From: Chloroflexota bacterium
GTDB taxonomy: Bacteria; Cyanobacteriota; Vampirovibrionia; Obscuribacterales; Obscuribacteraceae
Length of the DNA stretch: 20,246 bases
Direction of reading: 5' to 3'
Assembly: GCA_005240105.1 (NCBI GenBank)
Contig: SBAT01000426.1
Span: forward strand, 1-20,246
The position numbers were made by a program, and so were the translations under genes. The stretch's first letter is position 1. The number at the start of each line of letters is the position of its first letter. Shown here in pieces: positions 1 to 7,490 of this stretch. The notes under the pieces are model-generated. The model was not told the origin of the DNA. It was given only the letters and a program-made list of their open reading frames with translations, and ran no database searches.

Positions 1-122
1 CCAATGATCACATCACCAACTCCAGCATAACGACGGTTGGATCCACCCATGACACGAATGCACATGAGCTCACGCGCGCCCGTATTATCGGCGCAGGTCA
101 ATCGTGTTTGTGCTTGGATCAT
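1..122 (-). CDS. rplN: 50S ribosomal protein L14, N-terminal part (cut by window start)
   Basis: About 40 codons are present. They read MIQAQTRLTCADNTGARELM and continue into CIRVMGG, the highly conserved L14 N-terminus. L14 is a core large-subunit protein that binds 23S rRNA and contacts the 30S side at an intersubunit bridge. The ATG (120-122) overlaps the rpsQ stop as ATGA, and an AGGAGG lies just upstream inside the end of rpsQ, so translation is probably coupled. The C-terminal two thirds lie outside the window. Identification is secure. Confidence 0.95.
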   Translation of the reverse strand, partial: MIQAQTRLTCADNTGARELMCIRVMGGSNRRYAGVGDVII

Positions 123-388
123 TTCTCCTCCTGCTCAACAGCCGATTCTGCATGACCGACGGTATCAACAACCAGCCAACGCTTGGTTTTCGACAACGGT
201 CTGCACTCACGAATGCGAACGACATCGCCAATCTGGCAAGAGTTGTTCTCATCATGAGCCTTGTGTTTGTTGGTTGTAACGATAACTTTCTCGTATTTCG
301 GGTGTGCAGCATGGTTCTCCACAGCGACAGTCACTGTGCGGTCCATCTTATTGGAGATTACTTCCCCGACTAATTCTTTCCGTGGCAT
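119..388 (-). CDS. rpsQ: 30S ribosomal protein S17
   Basis: This 89-residue protein matches S17, a primary 16S rRNA-binding OB-fold protein of the small subunit. Signature stretches are GEVISNKMDRTVTVAVE near the N-terminus and GDVVRIRECRPLSKTKRW at residues 54-71. Length is normal, with a short acidic tail (AESAVEQEEK). A GAGGAAA Shine-Dalgarno lies about 9 nt before the ATG. It is 12 bp downstream of rpmC and overlaps rplN by 4 bp, as expected inside an S10 operon. Confidence 0.97.
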   Translation of the reverse strand: MPRKELVGEVISNKMDRTVTVAVENHAAHPKYEKVIVTTNKHKAHDENNSCQIGDVVRIRECRPLSKTKRWLVVDTVGHAESAVEQEEK

Positions 389-400
389 TGTTTTATTTCC

Positions 401-604
401 TCACTTTGCCTTTGCAGCCAATTGCTTCTCATGGCCTATGGTGATAAGCCTGGACAAGCGCTTGCGAACTTGCGAGATCTTGGCAGTATTTTCTAGTTTC
501 CGCAGAGCGTGCTGGAAGCGCAATTCAACCATTTCCTTACGAGCTTCGTCGACGCGGGCAGAAATCTCATCTGCGCCTAACTCTCTAATTTCTTTTACTC
601 TCAT
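401..604 (-). CDS. rpmC: 50S ribosomal protein L29
   Basis: This 67-residue all-helical protein has the L29 signature LRFQHALRKLENTAKISQVR at residues 28-47. L29 sits near the exit of the nascent-peptide tunnel. The ATG overlaps the end of rplP by 4 bp (601-604), and an AGGAGG lies within the last rplP codons about 7 nt before the start, indicating translational coupling. Size and position in the operon are standard. Confidence 0.96.
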   Translation of the reverse strand: MRVKEIRELGADEISARVDEARKEMVELRFQHALRKLENTAKISQVRKRLSRLITIGHEKQLAAKAK

Positions 605-1023
605 CGTGCGCCTCCTGCATGTCTTTCAACGATGCGACACTTGACGGGCAATTTTTGAGCTGCCAAACGCAAAGCTTCGTGAGCTGTTTTGGAGTCAATG
701 CCCGACATTTCAAACATGACACGACCTGGCTTAACCACAGCGACCCAGAATTCTGGGTTGCCTTTGCCGGATCCCATACGGGTCTCAGCTGGTTTCTTGG
801 TGCAAGGCTTGTCTGGGAAAATACGGATCCAGAGTTGACCGCCACGGCGTACCGAACGAGTCATAGCTTTTCTGGCTGCTTCAATCTGGCGGGAATTGAT
901 CCAGCAAGGCTCAAGAGCCTGCAGACCGTATTCACCAAATTGCACTTCAACACCACGTGTCTCGCAGCCTGTCATGCGACCACGCATTTGTTTTCGATAT
1001 TTTGTTCTCTTCGGCATCAGCAT
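601..1023 (-). CDS. rplP: 50S ribosomal protein L16
   Basis: This 140-residue L16 begins MLMPKRTKYRKQMRGRMTG and carries the family motifs RRGGQLWIRIFPDKP (residues 59-73) and TRMGSGKGNPEFWVAVVKPG (81-100). L16 helps organise the A-site tRNA region of the 50S subunit. The start at 1023 gives the usual MLxPKR N-terminus, while an internal ATG at 1017 would give MPKR. The Shine-Dalgarno is weak (AAGGATA, rather distant), so the exact start is slightly uncertain. It overlaps rpmC by 4 bp and lies 40 bp after rpsC. Confidence 0.96.
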   Translation of the reverse strand: MLMPKRTKYRKQMRGRMTGCETRGVEVQFGEYGLQALEPCWINSRQIEAARKAMTRSVRRGGQLWIRIFPDKPCTKKPAETRMGSGKGNPEFWVAVVKPGRVMFEMSGIDSKTAHEALRLAAQKLPVKCRIVERHAGGAR

Positions 1024-1063
1024 GTGTCTGTACCCGTTTTATCCTTTTACTTCAGTCAGTTAC

Positions 1064-1897
1064 TTATTGTTGTGGTTGCTCTTCAGGCATTGCGGTCGTG
1101 GTCGTTGGACCAGATCTCTTGCCGCGACGTCCGCCCTTGCCGCGGTCTCCGCGGTCTCCACGATCGCCGCGCTCACGGTCTGAGCGGTTTTGGGCGTCTT
1201 GTGGTCTTTCGGTTTGGGCTTTGATATTAGGCGGTGACATTTGACCTCTGTCCAATTCACCTCTGAATACCCAGACCTTGCAACCGATTTTGCCCATCGT
1301 TGTATTGGCTTCAGCAAATCCGTAGTCAATGTCAGCTCTTAATGTCTGCAAAGGAATACGTCCATCCTTAGACCATTCGGTACGAGCAATTTCAGCTCCG
1401 CCCAAGCGACCGGCAACCATGACTTTAACGCCATGAGCACCAGCACGCATACAGCGTTGCATTGCTTGCTTCATTGCCCGTCTGAAAGCAACGCGCTTTT
1501 CCAACTGCTGAGCAATTGATTCAGCAACAAGTTGTGATTCCAAATCAACGCGGTTTACTTCCAAGACGTTGATCTTCACTTCAAAACCAGTGCGACGAAG
1601 CATGCCCTTAATTTTTTGATTGAGGGTATCGAGCCCTTGTCCGCCTTTGCCTACGACAACACCTGGACGTGCTGTGTAGATGTCCAATTGAATGTGATCA
1701 ACCTTGCGGCTTATCTCAATCTTGGACACACCAGCGTTGGACAATTCTTTCTTTACGAATGTACGGATGCGGTGATCTTCTTCCACCAGCAAGCCCGGCA
1801 AGCCTTTGGCCATCTCTTTTGTCGAGAATAACCAGTTAGACTGCCATCCTCTATGGACGCCAAGCCGAAAACCATTCGGATTTACTTTCTGACCCAC
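1064..1897 (-). CDS. rpsC: 30S ribosomal protein S3 with a charged low-complexity C-terminal tail
   Basis: This 277-residue S3 starts at a GTG (1895-1897) with AAGGAG 6 nt upstream. It begins MGQKVNPNGFRLGVHRGW and has the KH-domain loop VVVGKGGQGLD (about residues 80-90). The C-terminal S3 domain ends near residue 225 (KVWVFRGEL at 208-216). S3 lines the mRNA entry tunnel. The protein is about 45 residues longer than E. coli S3 because of an Arg/Asp/Gly-rich tail with GDRGDRGDRG repeats, then GGRRGKR and TTTTAMPEEQPQQ. Such tails vary between phyla. It is 11 bp after rplV. Confidence 0.97.
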   Translation of the reverse strand: MGQKVNPNGFRLGVHRGWQSNWLFSTKEMAKGLPGLLVEEDHRIRTFVKKELSNAGVSKIEISRKVDHIQLDIYTARPGVVVGKGGQGLDTLNQKIKGMLRRTGFEVKINVLEVNRVDLESQLVAESIAQQLEKRVAFRRAMKQAMQRCMRAGAHGVKVMVAGRLGGAEIARTEWSKDGRIPLQTLRADIDYGFAEANTTMGKIGCKVWVFRGELDRGQMSPPNIKAQTERPQDAQNRSDRERGDRGDRGDRGKGGRRGKRSGPTTTTAMPEEQPQQ

Positions 1898-1908
1898 GAA
1901 ATGCTCCT

Positions 1909-2256
1909 TTATACGTCAGACAGAGTGACGGTGATGTGACTTGTGCGCTTAAGAATGGGGAATGCCCGTCCTCTTGCGTGTGGTTGGCTGCGCTTCAAGG
2001 TTGGTCCCCCATCGGCATGCGCTTCGACAACCTTCATTTCCATGACTTCATCTTCCGACACCGGACGCTTAGGAGAATTGATAAGGTTGAACATTGCCGA
2101 ACGCAATACCTTATGAACTTCCCGAGCAGCCGTGTACGGCATAAATCTCAAGATGGTGTCAGCTTCACCAACAGACTTGCCGCGGATCTCATTGACCACA
2201 CGACGCACCTTTCTTGGTGACATCCTTACCCATTTAGCTTGTGCTTTACTCAACAT
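1909..2256 (-). CDS. rplV: 50S ribosomal protein L22
   Basis: This 115-residue L22 has the N-terminal motif AKWVRMSPRKVRRVVNEIRG (residues 7-26) and the loop and C-terminal motifs GGPTLKRSQPHARGRA and ITVTLSD. The long hairpin loop of L22 lines the nascent-peptide tunnel and is a known site of macrolide-resistance changes. Nothing unusual was noted in it here. The start is only 2 bp after the rpsS stop, so the two are probably translationally coupled. Confidence 0.97.
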   Translation of the reverse strand: MLSKAQAKWVRMSPRKVRRVVNEIRGKSVGEADTILRFMPYTAAREVHKVLRSAMFNLINSPKRPVSEDEVMEMKVVEAHADGGPTLKRSQPHARGRAFPILKRTSHITVTLSDV

Positions 2257-2258
2257 GA

Positions 2259-2546
2259 CTAGCCAGCCCTCTTAACGGTTTTGTCAGATGCGCCCGAATG
2301 GCCTTTGAAGTGGCGGGTGGGTGCAAACTCTCCAAGTCTGTGTCCAATCATTTGCTCGGTTACGTAAACCGGCACATGCTTGCGACCGTTATAAACTGCA
2401 ATCGTGTGGCCGATCATCTCTGGAATGATCATCGATGCGCGTGCCCACACTTTGATGACTTTTTTCTCGCCTTTGCGGTTCATCTCTTCGATTTTCTTTT
2501 GTAGCGAAGGGTGGACATAAGGACCCTTCTTTAACGAACGTGCCAT
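2259..2546 (-). CDS. rpsS: 30S ribosomal protein S19
   Basis: This 95-residue S19 begins MARSLKKGPYVHPSLQKKIE and contains RASMIIPEMIGHTIAVYNGR (residues 36-55) and LGEFAPTRHFKGH (71-83), all diagnostic. S19 lies in the head of the 30S subunit and takes part in the bridge to the 50S subunit. GAGGAG precedes the ATG. It sits between rplB (12 bp upstream) and rplV (2 bp downstream). Length is standard. Confidence 0.97.
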   Translation of the reverse strand: MARSLKKGPYVHPSLQKKIEEMNRKGEKKVIKVWARASMIIPEMIGHTIAVYNGRKHVPVYVTEQMIGHRLGEFAPTRHFKGHSGASDKTVKRAG

Positions 2547-2558
2547 TATGCTGCTCCT

Positions 2559-3389
2559 CTATTTCTTACGACGCTGGACGATGTACTTGCTAGATGTCTT
2601 GTGCTTACCGCGACGAGTCTTGTAACCCATAGCTGGTTTGCCCCAAGGTGTTTGTGGCTTACCGCCGATTGGCGACTTGCCTTCACCACCACCGTGTGGG
2701 TGATCAACTGCATTCATCACGACACCGCGGTTAGCAGGTTTAATACCCATCCAACGTTTGCGGCCGGCTTTACCAATGCGGATGTTTTTGGCATCCGTAT
2801 TGCCTAACTGACCGACTGTTGCCATACAGTCAACATGGACCATGCGCATTTCACCTGACGGTAAACGCAAGGTTGCCATTTTGCCTTCTTTGGCCAAAAC
2901 TTGGATCTGAGCTCCAGCAGATCTGCCCATTTGTCCGCCCTTGCCCTTGGTCATTTCAACGTTATGAACCATGGTACCCAGAGGGATTAAGCGCAGAGGA
3001 AGCGCATTGCCTTCTCTGATTTCTGCAGCTGGACCGCTCATCAATTTGTCGCCGACCTTGACGCCTATTGGAGCCAGGATGTAGCGCTTTTCACCGTCTT
3101 TGTAAAAGAGCAAGCAAATACGCGTATTGCGGTTCGGATCGTATTCAATTGTTTTGACGGTCGCTTCAATGTCTTCTTTATCACGCTTGAAGTCGATAAT
3201 ACGGTAATTTTGTTTGTGACCGCCGCCTTTGTGGCGAACTGTCAGACGTCCCTGGTTGTTGTGACCTGAGTGCTTTTTCAAAGGCACGATCAACGATTTT
3301 TCGGGACGGTTTGTTGTCAGGTCGGAAAAGTCATTGAGTGACATATTCCGTCTGCCGGCAGATGTTGGATTTACTTTACGAGGAGGCAT
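2559..3389 (-). CDS. rplB: 50S ribosomal protein L2
   Basis: This 276-residue L2 is one of the most conserved 50S proteins and lies close to the peptidyl-transferase centre. Visible motifs are HKGGGHKQNYRIIDFKRDK near residue 54, then GNALPLRLIPLGTMVHNVE, and the C-terminal NAVDHPHGGGEGKSPIGG, whose His is associated with peptidyl-transferase activity. The ending KYIVQRRKK is typical. AAGGAAAA precedes the ATG. The 44-bp gap to rplW is the largest within this part of the operon. Confidence 0.98.
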   Translation of the reverse strand: MPPRKVNPTSAGRRNMSLNDFSDLTTNRPEKSLIVPLKKHSGHNNQGRLTVRHKGGGHKQNYRIIDFKRDKEDIEATVKTIEYDPNRNTRICLLFYKDGEKRYILAPIGVKVGDKLMSGPAAEIREGNALPLRLIPLGTMVHNVEMTKGKGGQMGRSAGAQIQVLAKEGKMATLRLPSGEMRMVHVDCMATVGQLGNTDAKNIRIGKAGRKRWMGIKPANRGVVMNAVDHPHGGGEGKSPIGGKPQTPWGKPAMGYKTRRGKHKTSSKYIVQRRKK

Positions 3390-3433
3390 TTTCTATTTTC
3401 CTTTTCCGCATACGCGATAACTGGATTTGCTTA

Positions 3434-3739
3434 CTACGCGCTGAATAACTCGAGCGCGTCGCCCTCGATGGTGACAATTGCCTTTTTGCCGTCACGAGGA
3501 GTTGGGGTGGTGCGGCGCGAACGACGCAACCTGTCGCGGATAGGAGCAGTGTTGACTGAAACTACCGTTGACTTGTTTTTGGGATAAAGCTCTTTGATGA
3601 GCTCTTCAATGGCGCGAGCAATCTCTATTTTGTTAGCATCTTTCGATACTTCAAAAACGTACTTGTTCATGCCGGAAAGCATGGTTGTTTTTTCGTTGAT
3701 AATTGGGCGCTTAATTATCTGTGCTGCACGTCTATCCAT
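3434..3739 (-). CDS. rplW: 50S ribosomal protein L23
   Basis: This 101-residue L23 starts with IIKRPIINEKTTML and contains the characteristic KYVFEVSKDANKIEIARAIE (residues 26-45). The region around YPKNKSTVVSVNT follows. L23 lies at the tunnel exit and is the docking site of trigger factor and SRP. The ATG is 3 bp after the rplD stop with GAGGG inside the rplD end, so the two genes are likely coupled. Length is normal. Confidence 0.95.
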   Translation of the reverse strand: MDRRAAQIIKRPIINEKTTMLSGMNKYVFEVSKDANKIEIARAIEELIKELYPKNKSTVVSVNTAPIRDRLRRSRRTTPTPRDGKKAIVTIEGDALELFSA

Positions 3740-3742
3740 TGT

Positions 3743-4444
3743 CTATCCCTCTTTTTTAGCTGATTTGGCTTTAGCTTCTTTGCTAGCGCCTTTGCCTTCA
3801 GCTTCCTCAGAATTGCCCTTCAAACGCTCGCCAATGGCTTTGACGGTGCGCTCGGTGGTGACAATTTTGTGAGCGTCCATGATGTCCTTGACGGAAAGAT
3901 TGTCGGAAGAGACAACCTTGACGCCTTTGATATTGCTGGCGGCGCGCTTGATAGTCATGCAACCATCACAAGCAAAATCGAGGACTATCAATACCTTTTG
4001 TCCGGAAATTTTCAATTCATCAAAGATAGCTGCCACTTCTTTGGTCTTCGGCTCTTTGATGGAGAAGTCCTTGAGGACAATCATATCTTCGCGCTTAGCG
4101 GACAATGCCGAACGCACTGCCAGACAACGCATCTTCTTAGGCAAAGACATGCTGTAATCGCGTGGCTTTGGTCCGAAGATAACGCCGCCGCCTGCCCACA
4201 ATGGCGAACGGATAGAACCAGCGCGGGCGCGTCCAGTTCCTTTTTGGCGCCACGGCTTGCGACCACCACCAGCTACTTCGCTGCGTGTCTTGGTGTTGGC
4301 ACTGCCGGCACGGGCATTAGCCAATTGGCGGTTCAAGGCTGTGTGCATCAAGTCAACGTTTGGCTCAATAGCAAAAACAGAAGCCTCGAGGTTTACCTCG
4401 CCAACTTGCTTACCTTTTGTATCTAATAGAACTGCGGATGTCAT
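3743..4444 (-). CDS. rplD: 50S ribosomal protein L4 with a Lys/Glu-rich C-terminal extension
   Basis: This 233-residue L4 carries the diagnostic loop GGGRKPWRQKGTGRARAGSI (residues 60-79) followed by SPLWAGGGVIFGPKPRDY. That loop reaches into the nascent-peptide tunnel. In some bacteria L4 also represses its own operon, which is known of the family and not shown here. After the normal end near VKAIGERL there is an extra tail of about 25 residues rich in Lys, Glu and Ala (SEEAEGKGASKEAKAKSAKK), probably disordered. AAAGGTAA precedes the ATG. Confidence 0.97.
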   Translation of the reverse strand: MTSAVLLDTKGKQVGEVNLEASVFAIEPNVDLMHTALNRQLANARAGSANTKTRSEVAGGGRKPWRQKGTGRARAGSIRSPLWAGGGVIFGPKPRDYSMSLPKKMRCLAVRSALSAKREDMIVLKDFSIKEPKTKEVAAIFDELKISGQKVLIVLDFACDGCMTIKRAASNIKGVKVVSSDNLSVKDIMDAHKIVTTERTVKAIGERLKGNSEEAEGKGASKEAKAKSAKKEG

Positions 4445-4474
4445 TTGTTATTACCTTTAAGGTTTTTCTAAGCT

Positions 4475-5152
4475 CTACTTCTTTGCTACCGGTTTGTTAT
4501 CGGCGTTCCAGTCTAATTTGGAAGGCGAAACAACAACTAAGCCACCTTCGGAGCCAGGGATACCACCCCGAACCAAAAGCAGCTTTTTCTCGGCATCAAC
4601 GCGTACAACTGTCAGCTTACGTACGCATACATCTTCATTGCCCATGTCTCCCGGCATGTGAACGCCTTTGTAGACACGACCCGGTGTGGTACCGGCGCCA
4701 ATTGAACCCATCGAGCGGTGAAACTTCGAGCCGTGGGCCATTGGTCCACGACCGTGGTTGTAACGCTTAATGGTGCCCTGGAAGCCCTTACCAATCGAGC
4801 GACCACGAACGTCAATGAGCATTCCTTCTTTAAGGATTTCTTCCGGCTTCAAGGCTTCGCCAACATTGTAAGAGGATGTATCGCTAACGCGAAATTCCTT
4901 CAATGGCTTAAGAGCTTGGATTTGCTTTTTGGCAAAATAACCTTTGACCGGCTTAGTTACGTGCTTGTCCTTTACAGGGAAGCCACCAACTTGCACAGCA
5001 TCGTAGCCATGGGTTTCTTTCGTCATCTTTTCAGTGACGACATTTTCGCCAAGGGCAATAGCAGTAACCGGAACAGCCAGTCCTTCTTTATCGAAGATCT
5101 GGGTCATTCCAATTTTCTTGCCTAAGAGGCCGATTGTATTTTTAGCCGACAT
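4475..5152 (-). CDS. rplC: 50S ribosomal protein L3
   Basis: This 225-residue L3 begins with GLLGKKIGMTQIFDKEG (residues 8-24). It contains FQGTIKRYNHGRGPMAHGSK near 129 and GSIGAGTTPGRVYKGVHMPG near 149, the typical L3 signature whose Gln is the methylation site in E. coli. L3 is an early 50S assembly protein that extends toward the peptidyl-transferase centre. AAGGA lies about 12 nt before the ATG. It is 24 bp after rpsJ and 30 bp before rplD. Confidence 0.97.
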   Translation of the reverse strand: MSAKNTIGLLGKKIGMTQIFDKEGLAVPVTAIALGENVVTEKMTKETHGYDAVQVGGFPVKDKHVTKPVKGYFAKKQIQALKPLKEFRVSDTSSYNVGEALKPEEILKEGMLIDVRGRSIGKGFQGTIKRYNHGRGPMAHGSKFHRSMGSIGAGTTPGRVYKGVHMPGDMGNEDVCVRKLTVVRVDAEKKLLLVRGGIPGSEGGLVVVSPSKLDWNADNKPVAKK

Positions 5153-5176
5153 TTCTATTTAGTTCCTTGAGGATTC

Positions 5177-5530
5177 TTATAGCTTCACTTCGATGTCTAC
5201 ACCAGCCGGCAAATCGAGACGCATAAGAGCATCAGCTGTCGTTGGTGTGGGATCGTTGATATCGATCAAGCGCTTATGAATACGTGTCTCAAAGTGCTCT
5301 CTCGATTTCTTGTCCACGTGCGGTGAGCGCAAAACACAGTACACGCGCTTGCGGGTTGGCAGTGGAACAGGTCCAGTGACGCTGGCGCCTGTGCGGCGTG
5401 CACAATCCACGATTTGCTCGGCGGACTTGTCTAGCAACTTATGGTCATAAGACCGAAGACGTATACGGATTCTCGGGCCGCGAGCATGAGCGGCACCGGC
5501 ATCTGTTTTCTGTGTTTTGGCCTTCGCCAT
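5177..5530 (-). CDS. rpsJ: 30S ribosomal protein S10, first gene of the operon
   Basis: This 117-residue protein contains the S10 core: RIRIRLRSYDHKLLDKSAEQ, GPVPLPTRK, SPHVDKKSREHFETRIHKR and DLPAGVDIEVKL. S10 is part of the 30S head and also acts as NusE in transcription antitermination. About 17 residues (MAKAKTQKTDAGAAHAR) precede the usual start of the fold. No internal Met offers a shorter start and GGAGAG precedes this ATG, so the extension looks real. It heads the S10 operon. A candidate promoter lies about 80 bp upstream. Confidence 0.97.
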   Translation of the reverse strand: MAKAKTQKTDAGAAHARGPRIRIRLRSYDHKLLDKSAEQIVDCARRTGASVTGPVPLPTRKRVYCVLRSPHVDKKSREHFETRIHKRLIDINDPTPTTADALMRLDLPAGVDIEVKL

Positions 5531-5607
5531 TTACTTTCTCTCCGTAAAAAAGAGTACTCACAAAAGAGTTCTCGCTTTGCTGTCTAGCATCCCTACATTA
5601 ACCGGCT

Positions 5608-5636
5608 CTTATAAATGAATCGGTCACGCAGTCGAA
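5608..5636 (-). promoter_or_regulatory. Candidate sigma70-type promoter of the S10 operon
   Basis: On the minus strand TTCGAC (5636-5631) and TATAAG (5613-5608) are separated by exactly 17 bp. This fits a -35/-10 pair about 80-95 bp before the rpsJ ATG, in the gap where the operon promoter must lie, since a terminator ends the tuf transcript upstream. The rest of 5531-5808 shows no coding sequence. The match is by eye and promoters are easily found by chance in AT-rich spacers. Confidence 0.45.
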
Positions 5637-5808
5637 GACACAGGACATGCGAGCCAAATATTCTAGCGCTATATATATGGAATAGTTGTAGAAATTTATT
5701 TCAGCATAAGGATTCCGGGCGATATGAACGATTCCTCGTTGCATTGCTTCATATAGTTCGGGTTTGTGATAGCGCGCTTATGTGATTTTGTCGTGTCGAC
5801 CCCCGTAA

Positions 5809-6000
5809 CTTTGTCATTCCGACCTCTTCACTTTTGTCATCTCGACCGAGCGCTAGCGAGTGGAGAGATCTTCCGCAGCGATTCGGCGTTCGACTTATTA
5901 ACTCGGTCACAGAAAAGGTAGGGAAGATCTCTCCATTCCGTCGCTTCGCGACTCCAGTCGAGATGACAAAAGTGGGAGGCGGTCGCTCGACATGACAAAG
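5809..6000. repeat. Nested palindromic REP/MITE-like repeat between tuf and rpsJ
   Basis: An inner inverted repeat pairs TTTTGTCATCTCGAC (5832-5846) with its exact complement at 5957-5971, and TGGAGAGATCTTCC (5861-5874) with its complement at 5922-5935. Each half holds its own small palindrome (CGCTAGCG at 5851-5858; GTCGC-TTC-GCGAC at 5940-5952). An outer pair, CTTTGTCAT at 5809-5817 and ATGACAAAG at 5992-6000, encloses it. This nested design is typical of dispersed REP-like elements in bacterial spacers. No transposase is present. A 69-codon minus-strand frame across it is taken to be spurious. Confidence 0.8.
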
Positions 6001-6012
6001 TCCGGAGAAAGC

Positions 6013-6042
6013 AAAGGCGGGTGACCGAAGCCACCCGCCTTT
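6013..6042 (-). terminator. Intrinsic terminator after tuf (probably bidirectional)
   Basis: GGCGGGTG (6016-6023) pairs with CACCCGCC (6032-6039), and three A-T pairs extend the stem. Read on the minus strand the apical loop is C-UUCG-G, an extra-stable tetraloop, and the hairpin is followed by TTTGCTTTCT. It lies about 22 bp after the tuf stop. On the plus strand the same stem is followed by TTTTCATTTT, so it could also stop transcripts entering from the repeat side. Confidence 0.85.
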
Positions 6043-6063
6043 TCATTTTCTTGAACTCGTAGC

Positions 6064-7248
6064 TTAAGCGATGATGCTTGCTACAACGCCGGAGCCGACG
6101 GTACGACCACCCTCGCGAATAGCGAAGCGCATTTGCTCTTCAACAGCTACCGGTTGGATGAGTTCAACTTCCATGTCGACGTTGTCGCCAGGCATAACCA
6201 TCTCAACGCCGTCTGGCAATTTGATGGAGCCGGTCACGTCGGTTGTACGGATGTAGAACTGTGGTCTGTAGCCTGGGAAGAATGGAGTGTGACGTCCACC
6301 TTCTTCTTTGCTCAAGACGTATACGCGAGCTTTGAACTTGGTGTGTGGCTTGATCGAACCAGGCTTGGCGATAACTTGACCGCGCATGATCTGGCTCTTG
6401 TCGATACCACGAACCAAAATACCGACGTTGTCACCGGCAATACCGGAGTCCAAAGTCTTCTGATACATTTCAACGCCTGTTACGGTTGTCTTCAATGTAT
6501 CGGCCAAACCGATAATTTCGACTTCGTCACCGACTTTGATTTGTCCGCGCTCGATACGACCTGTGGCAACGGTGCCACGACCGGTAATCGAGAATACGTC
6601 TTCAACAGCGAGCAAGAACGGTTTGTCGATTTCACGCTCTGGTGTTGGGATGTATTCGTCAACGGCCTTCATCAGCTCATTGATTTTGGCTTCCATAGCA
6701 GCATCGCCTTCGAGAGCCTTCAAGGCGGAACCGCGGATGAATGGAATGGTGTCACCAGGGAATTCGTACTTGGTGAGAAGTTCACGGGCTTCCATTTCGA
6801 CGAGATCCAAGAGTTCCGGATCATCAACCATGTCGCACTTGTTCATAAATACGACGATGTAAGGAACGCCTACCTGACGAGCGAGCAAAATGTGCTCACG
6901 GGTCTGGGGCATTGGACCGTCGGAAGCTGAGATAACCAGAATTGCGCCGTCCATTTGGGCAGCACCGGTAATCATGTTCTTGATGTAGTCGGCGTGTCCT
7001 GGGCAGTCAACGTGACTGTAGTGACGTGCATCTGTTTCGTATTCGACGTGGGCTGTGTTGATTGTGATACCACGAGCCTTCTCTTCTGGAGCGGCATCGA
7101 TTTCGTCATACTTTTTGAACTTTGCTTTACCCAGCTTTGACAAAACTAAGGTAATGGCAGCGGTCAAACTTGTTTTACCGTGGTCAACGTGACCAATAGT
7201 GCCAACGTTTACGTTGGGCTTATTTCTTTCGTACTTCTGCCTGGCCAT
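6064..7248 (-). CDS. tuf: Translation elongation factor Tu
   Basis: This full-length 394-residue EF-Tu is the GTPase that delivers aminoacyl-tRNA to the ribosomal A site. All G motifs are visible: GHVDHGKT (19-26), DCPGH (81-85, with catalytic His85), NKCD (136-139) and SAL (174-176). Domains 2 and 3 follow and end with VGSGVVASIIA. AAGGAG lies 10 nt before the ATG. Upstream are three tRNA genes with no obvious terminator between them and tuf, so co-transcription is likely. Downstream is a strong terminator. fusA, rpsL and rpsG are not adjacent, unlike in a classical str operon. Confidence 0.98.
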   Translation of the reverse strand: MARQKYERNKPNVNVGTIGHVDHGKTSLTAAITLVLSKLGKAKFKKYDEIDAAPEEKARGITINTAHVEYETDARHYSHVDCPGHADYIKNMITGAAQMDGAILVISASDGPMPQTREHILLARQVGVPYIVVFMNKCDMVDDPELLDLVEMEARELLTKYEFPGDTIPFIRGSALKALEGDAAMEAKINELMKAVDEYIPTPEREIDKPFLLAVEDVFSITGRGTVATGRIERGQIKVGDEVEIIGLADTLKTTVTGVEMYQKTLDSGIAGDNVGILVRGIDKSQIMRGQVIAKPGSIKPHTKFKARVYVLSKEEGGRHTPFFPGYRPQFYIRTTDVTGSIKLPDGVEMVMPGDNVDMEVELIQPVAVEEQMRFAIREGGRTVGSGVVASIIA

Positions 7249-7363
7249 CCTATTAGTTCTCCTTAGTCATATGTTTTTTGAAACACGTAATTGAGTAGAT
7301 TACTACCTTGATATATATGTACGTCCATTTTGGACCTGAAATATTAACAATGAGATAAATAAA

Positions 7364-7438
7364 TGGAGCCCAAGACGAGAATTGAACTCGTGACCTCCCC
7401 CTTACCAAGGGGGTGCACTACCTCTGTGCTACTTGGGC
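7364..7438 (-). tRNA. tRNA-Thr (anticodon GGU)
   Basis: A complete cloverleaf reads on the minus strand. The acceptor GCCCAAG pairs with CTTGGGC, the D arm is GCAC/GTGC, the anticodon stem CCCCC/GGGGG has loop TTGGTAA, and the T arm is ACGAG-TTCAATT-CTCGT. Anticodon GGT reads ACC/ACU threonine codons. Discriminator T is followed by an encoded CCA (7364-7366), unlike the two neighbouring tRNAs. It is the last tRNA before tuf, 115 bp from its ATG. Confidence 0.95.
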
Positions 7439-7490
7439 AATGCGTCCATTTTATTCGATTGTCTATCCACCACTACCACAGAAAAAAATT

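Noticed and set aside
5837..6046. 69-codon minus-strand frame between rpsJ and tuf
   Set aside because: It lies across the nested palindromic repeat, and its HLDWSREATEWRDLP-type translation is the kind of false protein that such repeats produce. No ribosome-binding site.
5531..6063. Possible CRISPR array in the spacer
   Set aside because: The repeats are inverted and nested, not regularly spaced direct repeats with unique spacers, and no cas genes are present.
6133..6930. 265-codon plus-strand frame inside tuf
   Set aside because: Antisense to the highly conserved EF-Tu. Long antisense frames are common opposite biased coding sequence and no protein family is visible.
7439..7490. Possible remnant of tRNA-Gly between the Tyr and Thr tRNAs
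   Set aside because: The 52-bp spacer has no T-loop or anticodon-arm sequence recognisable as tRNA-Gly.
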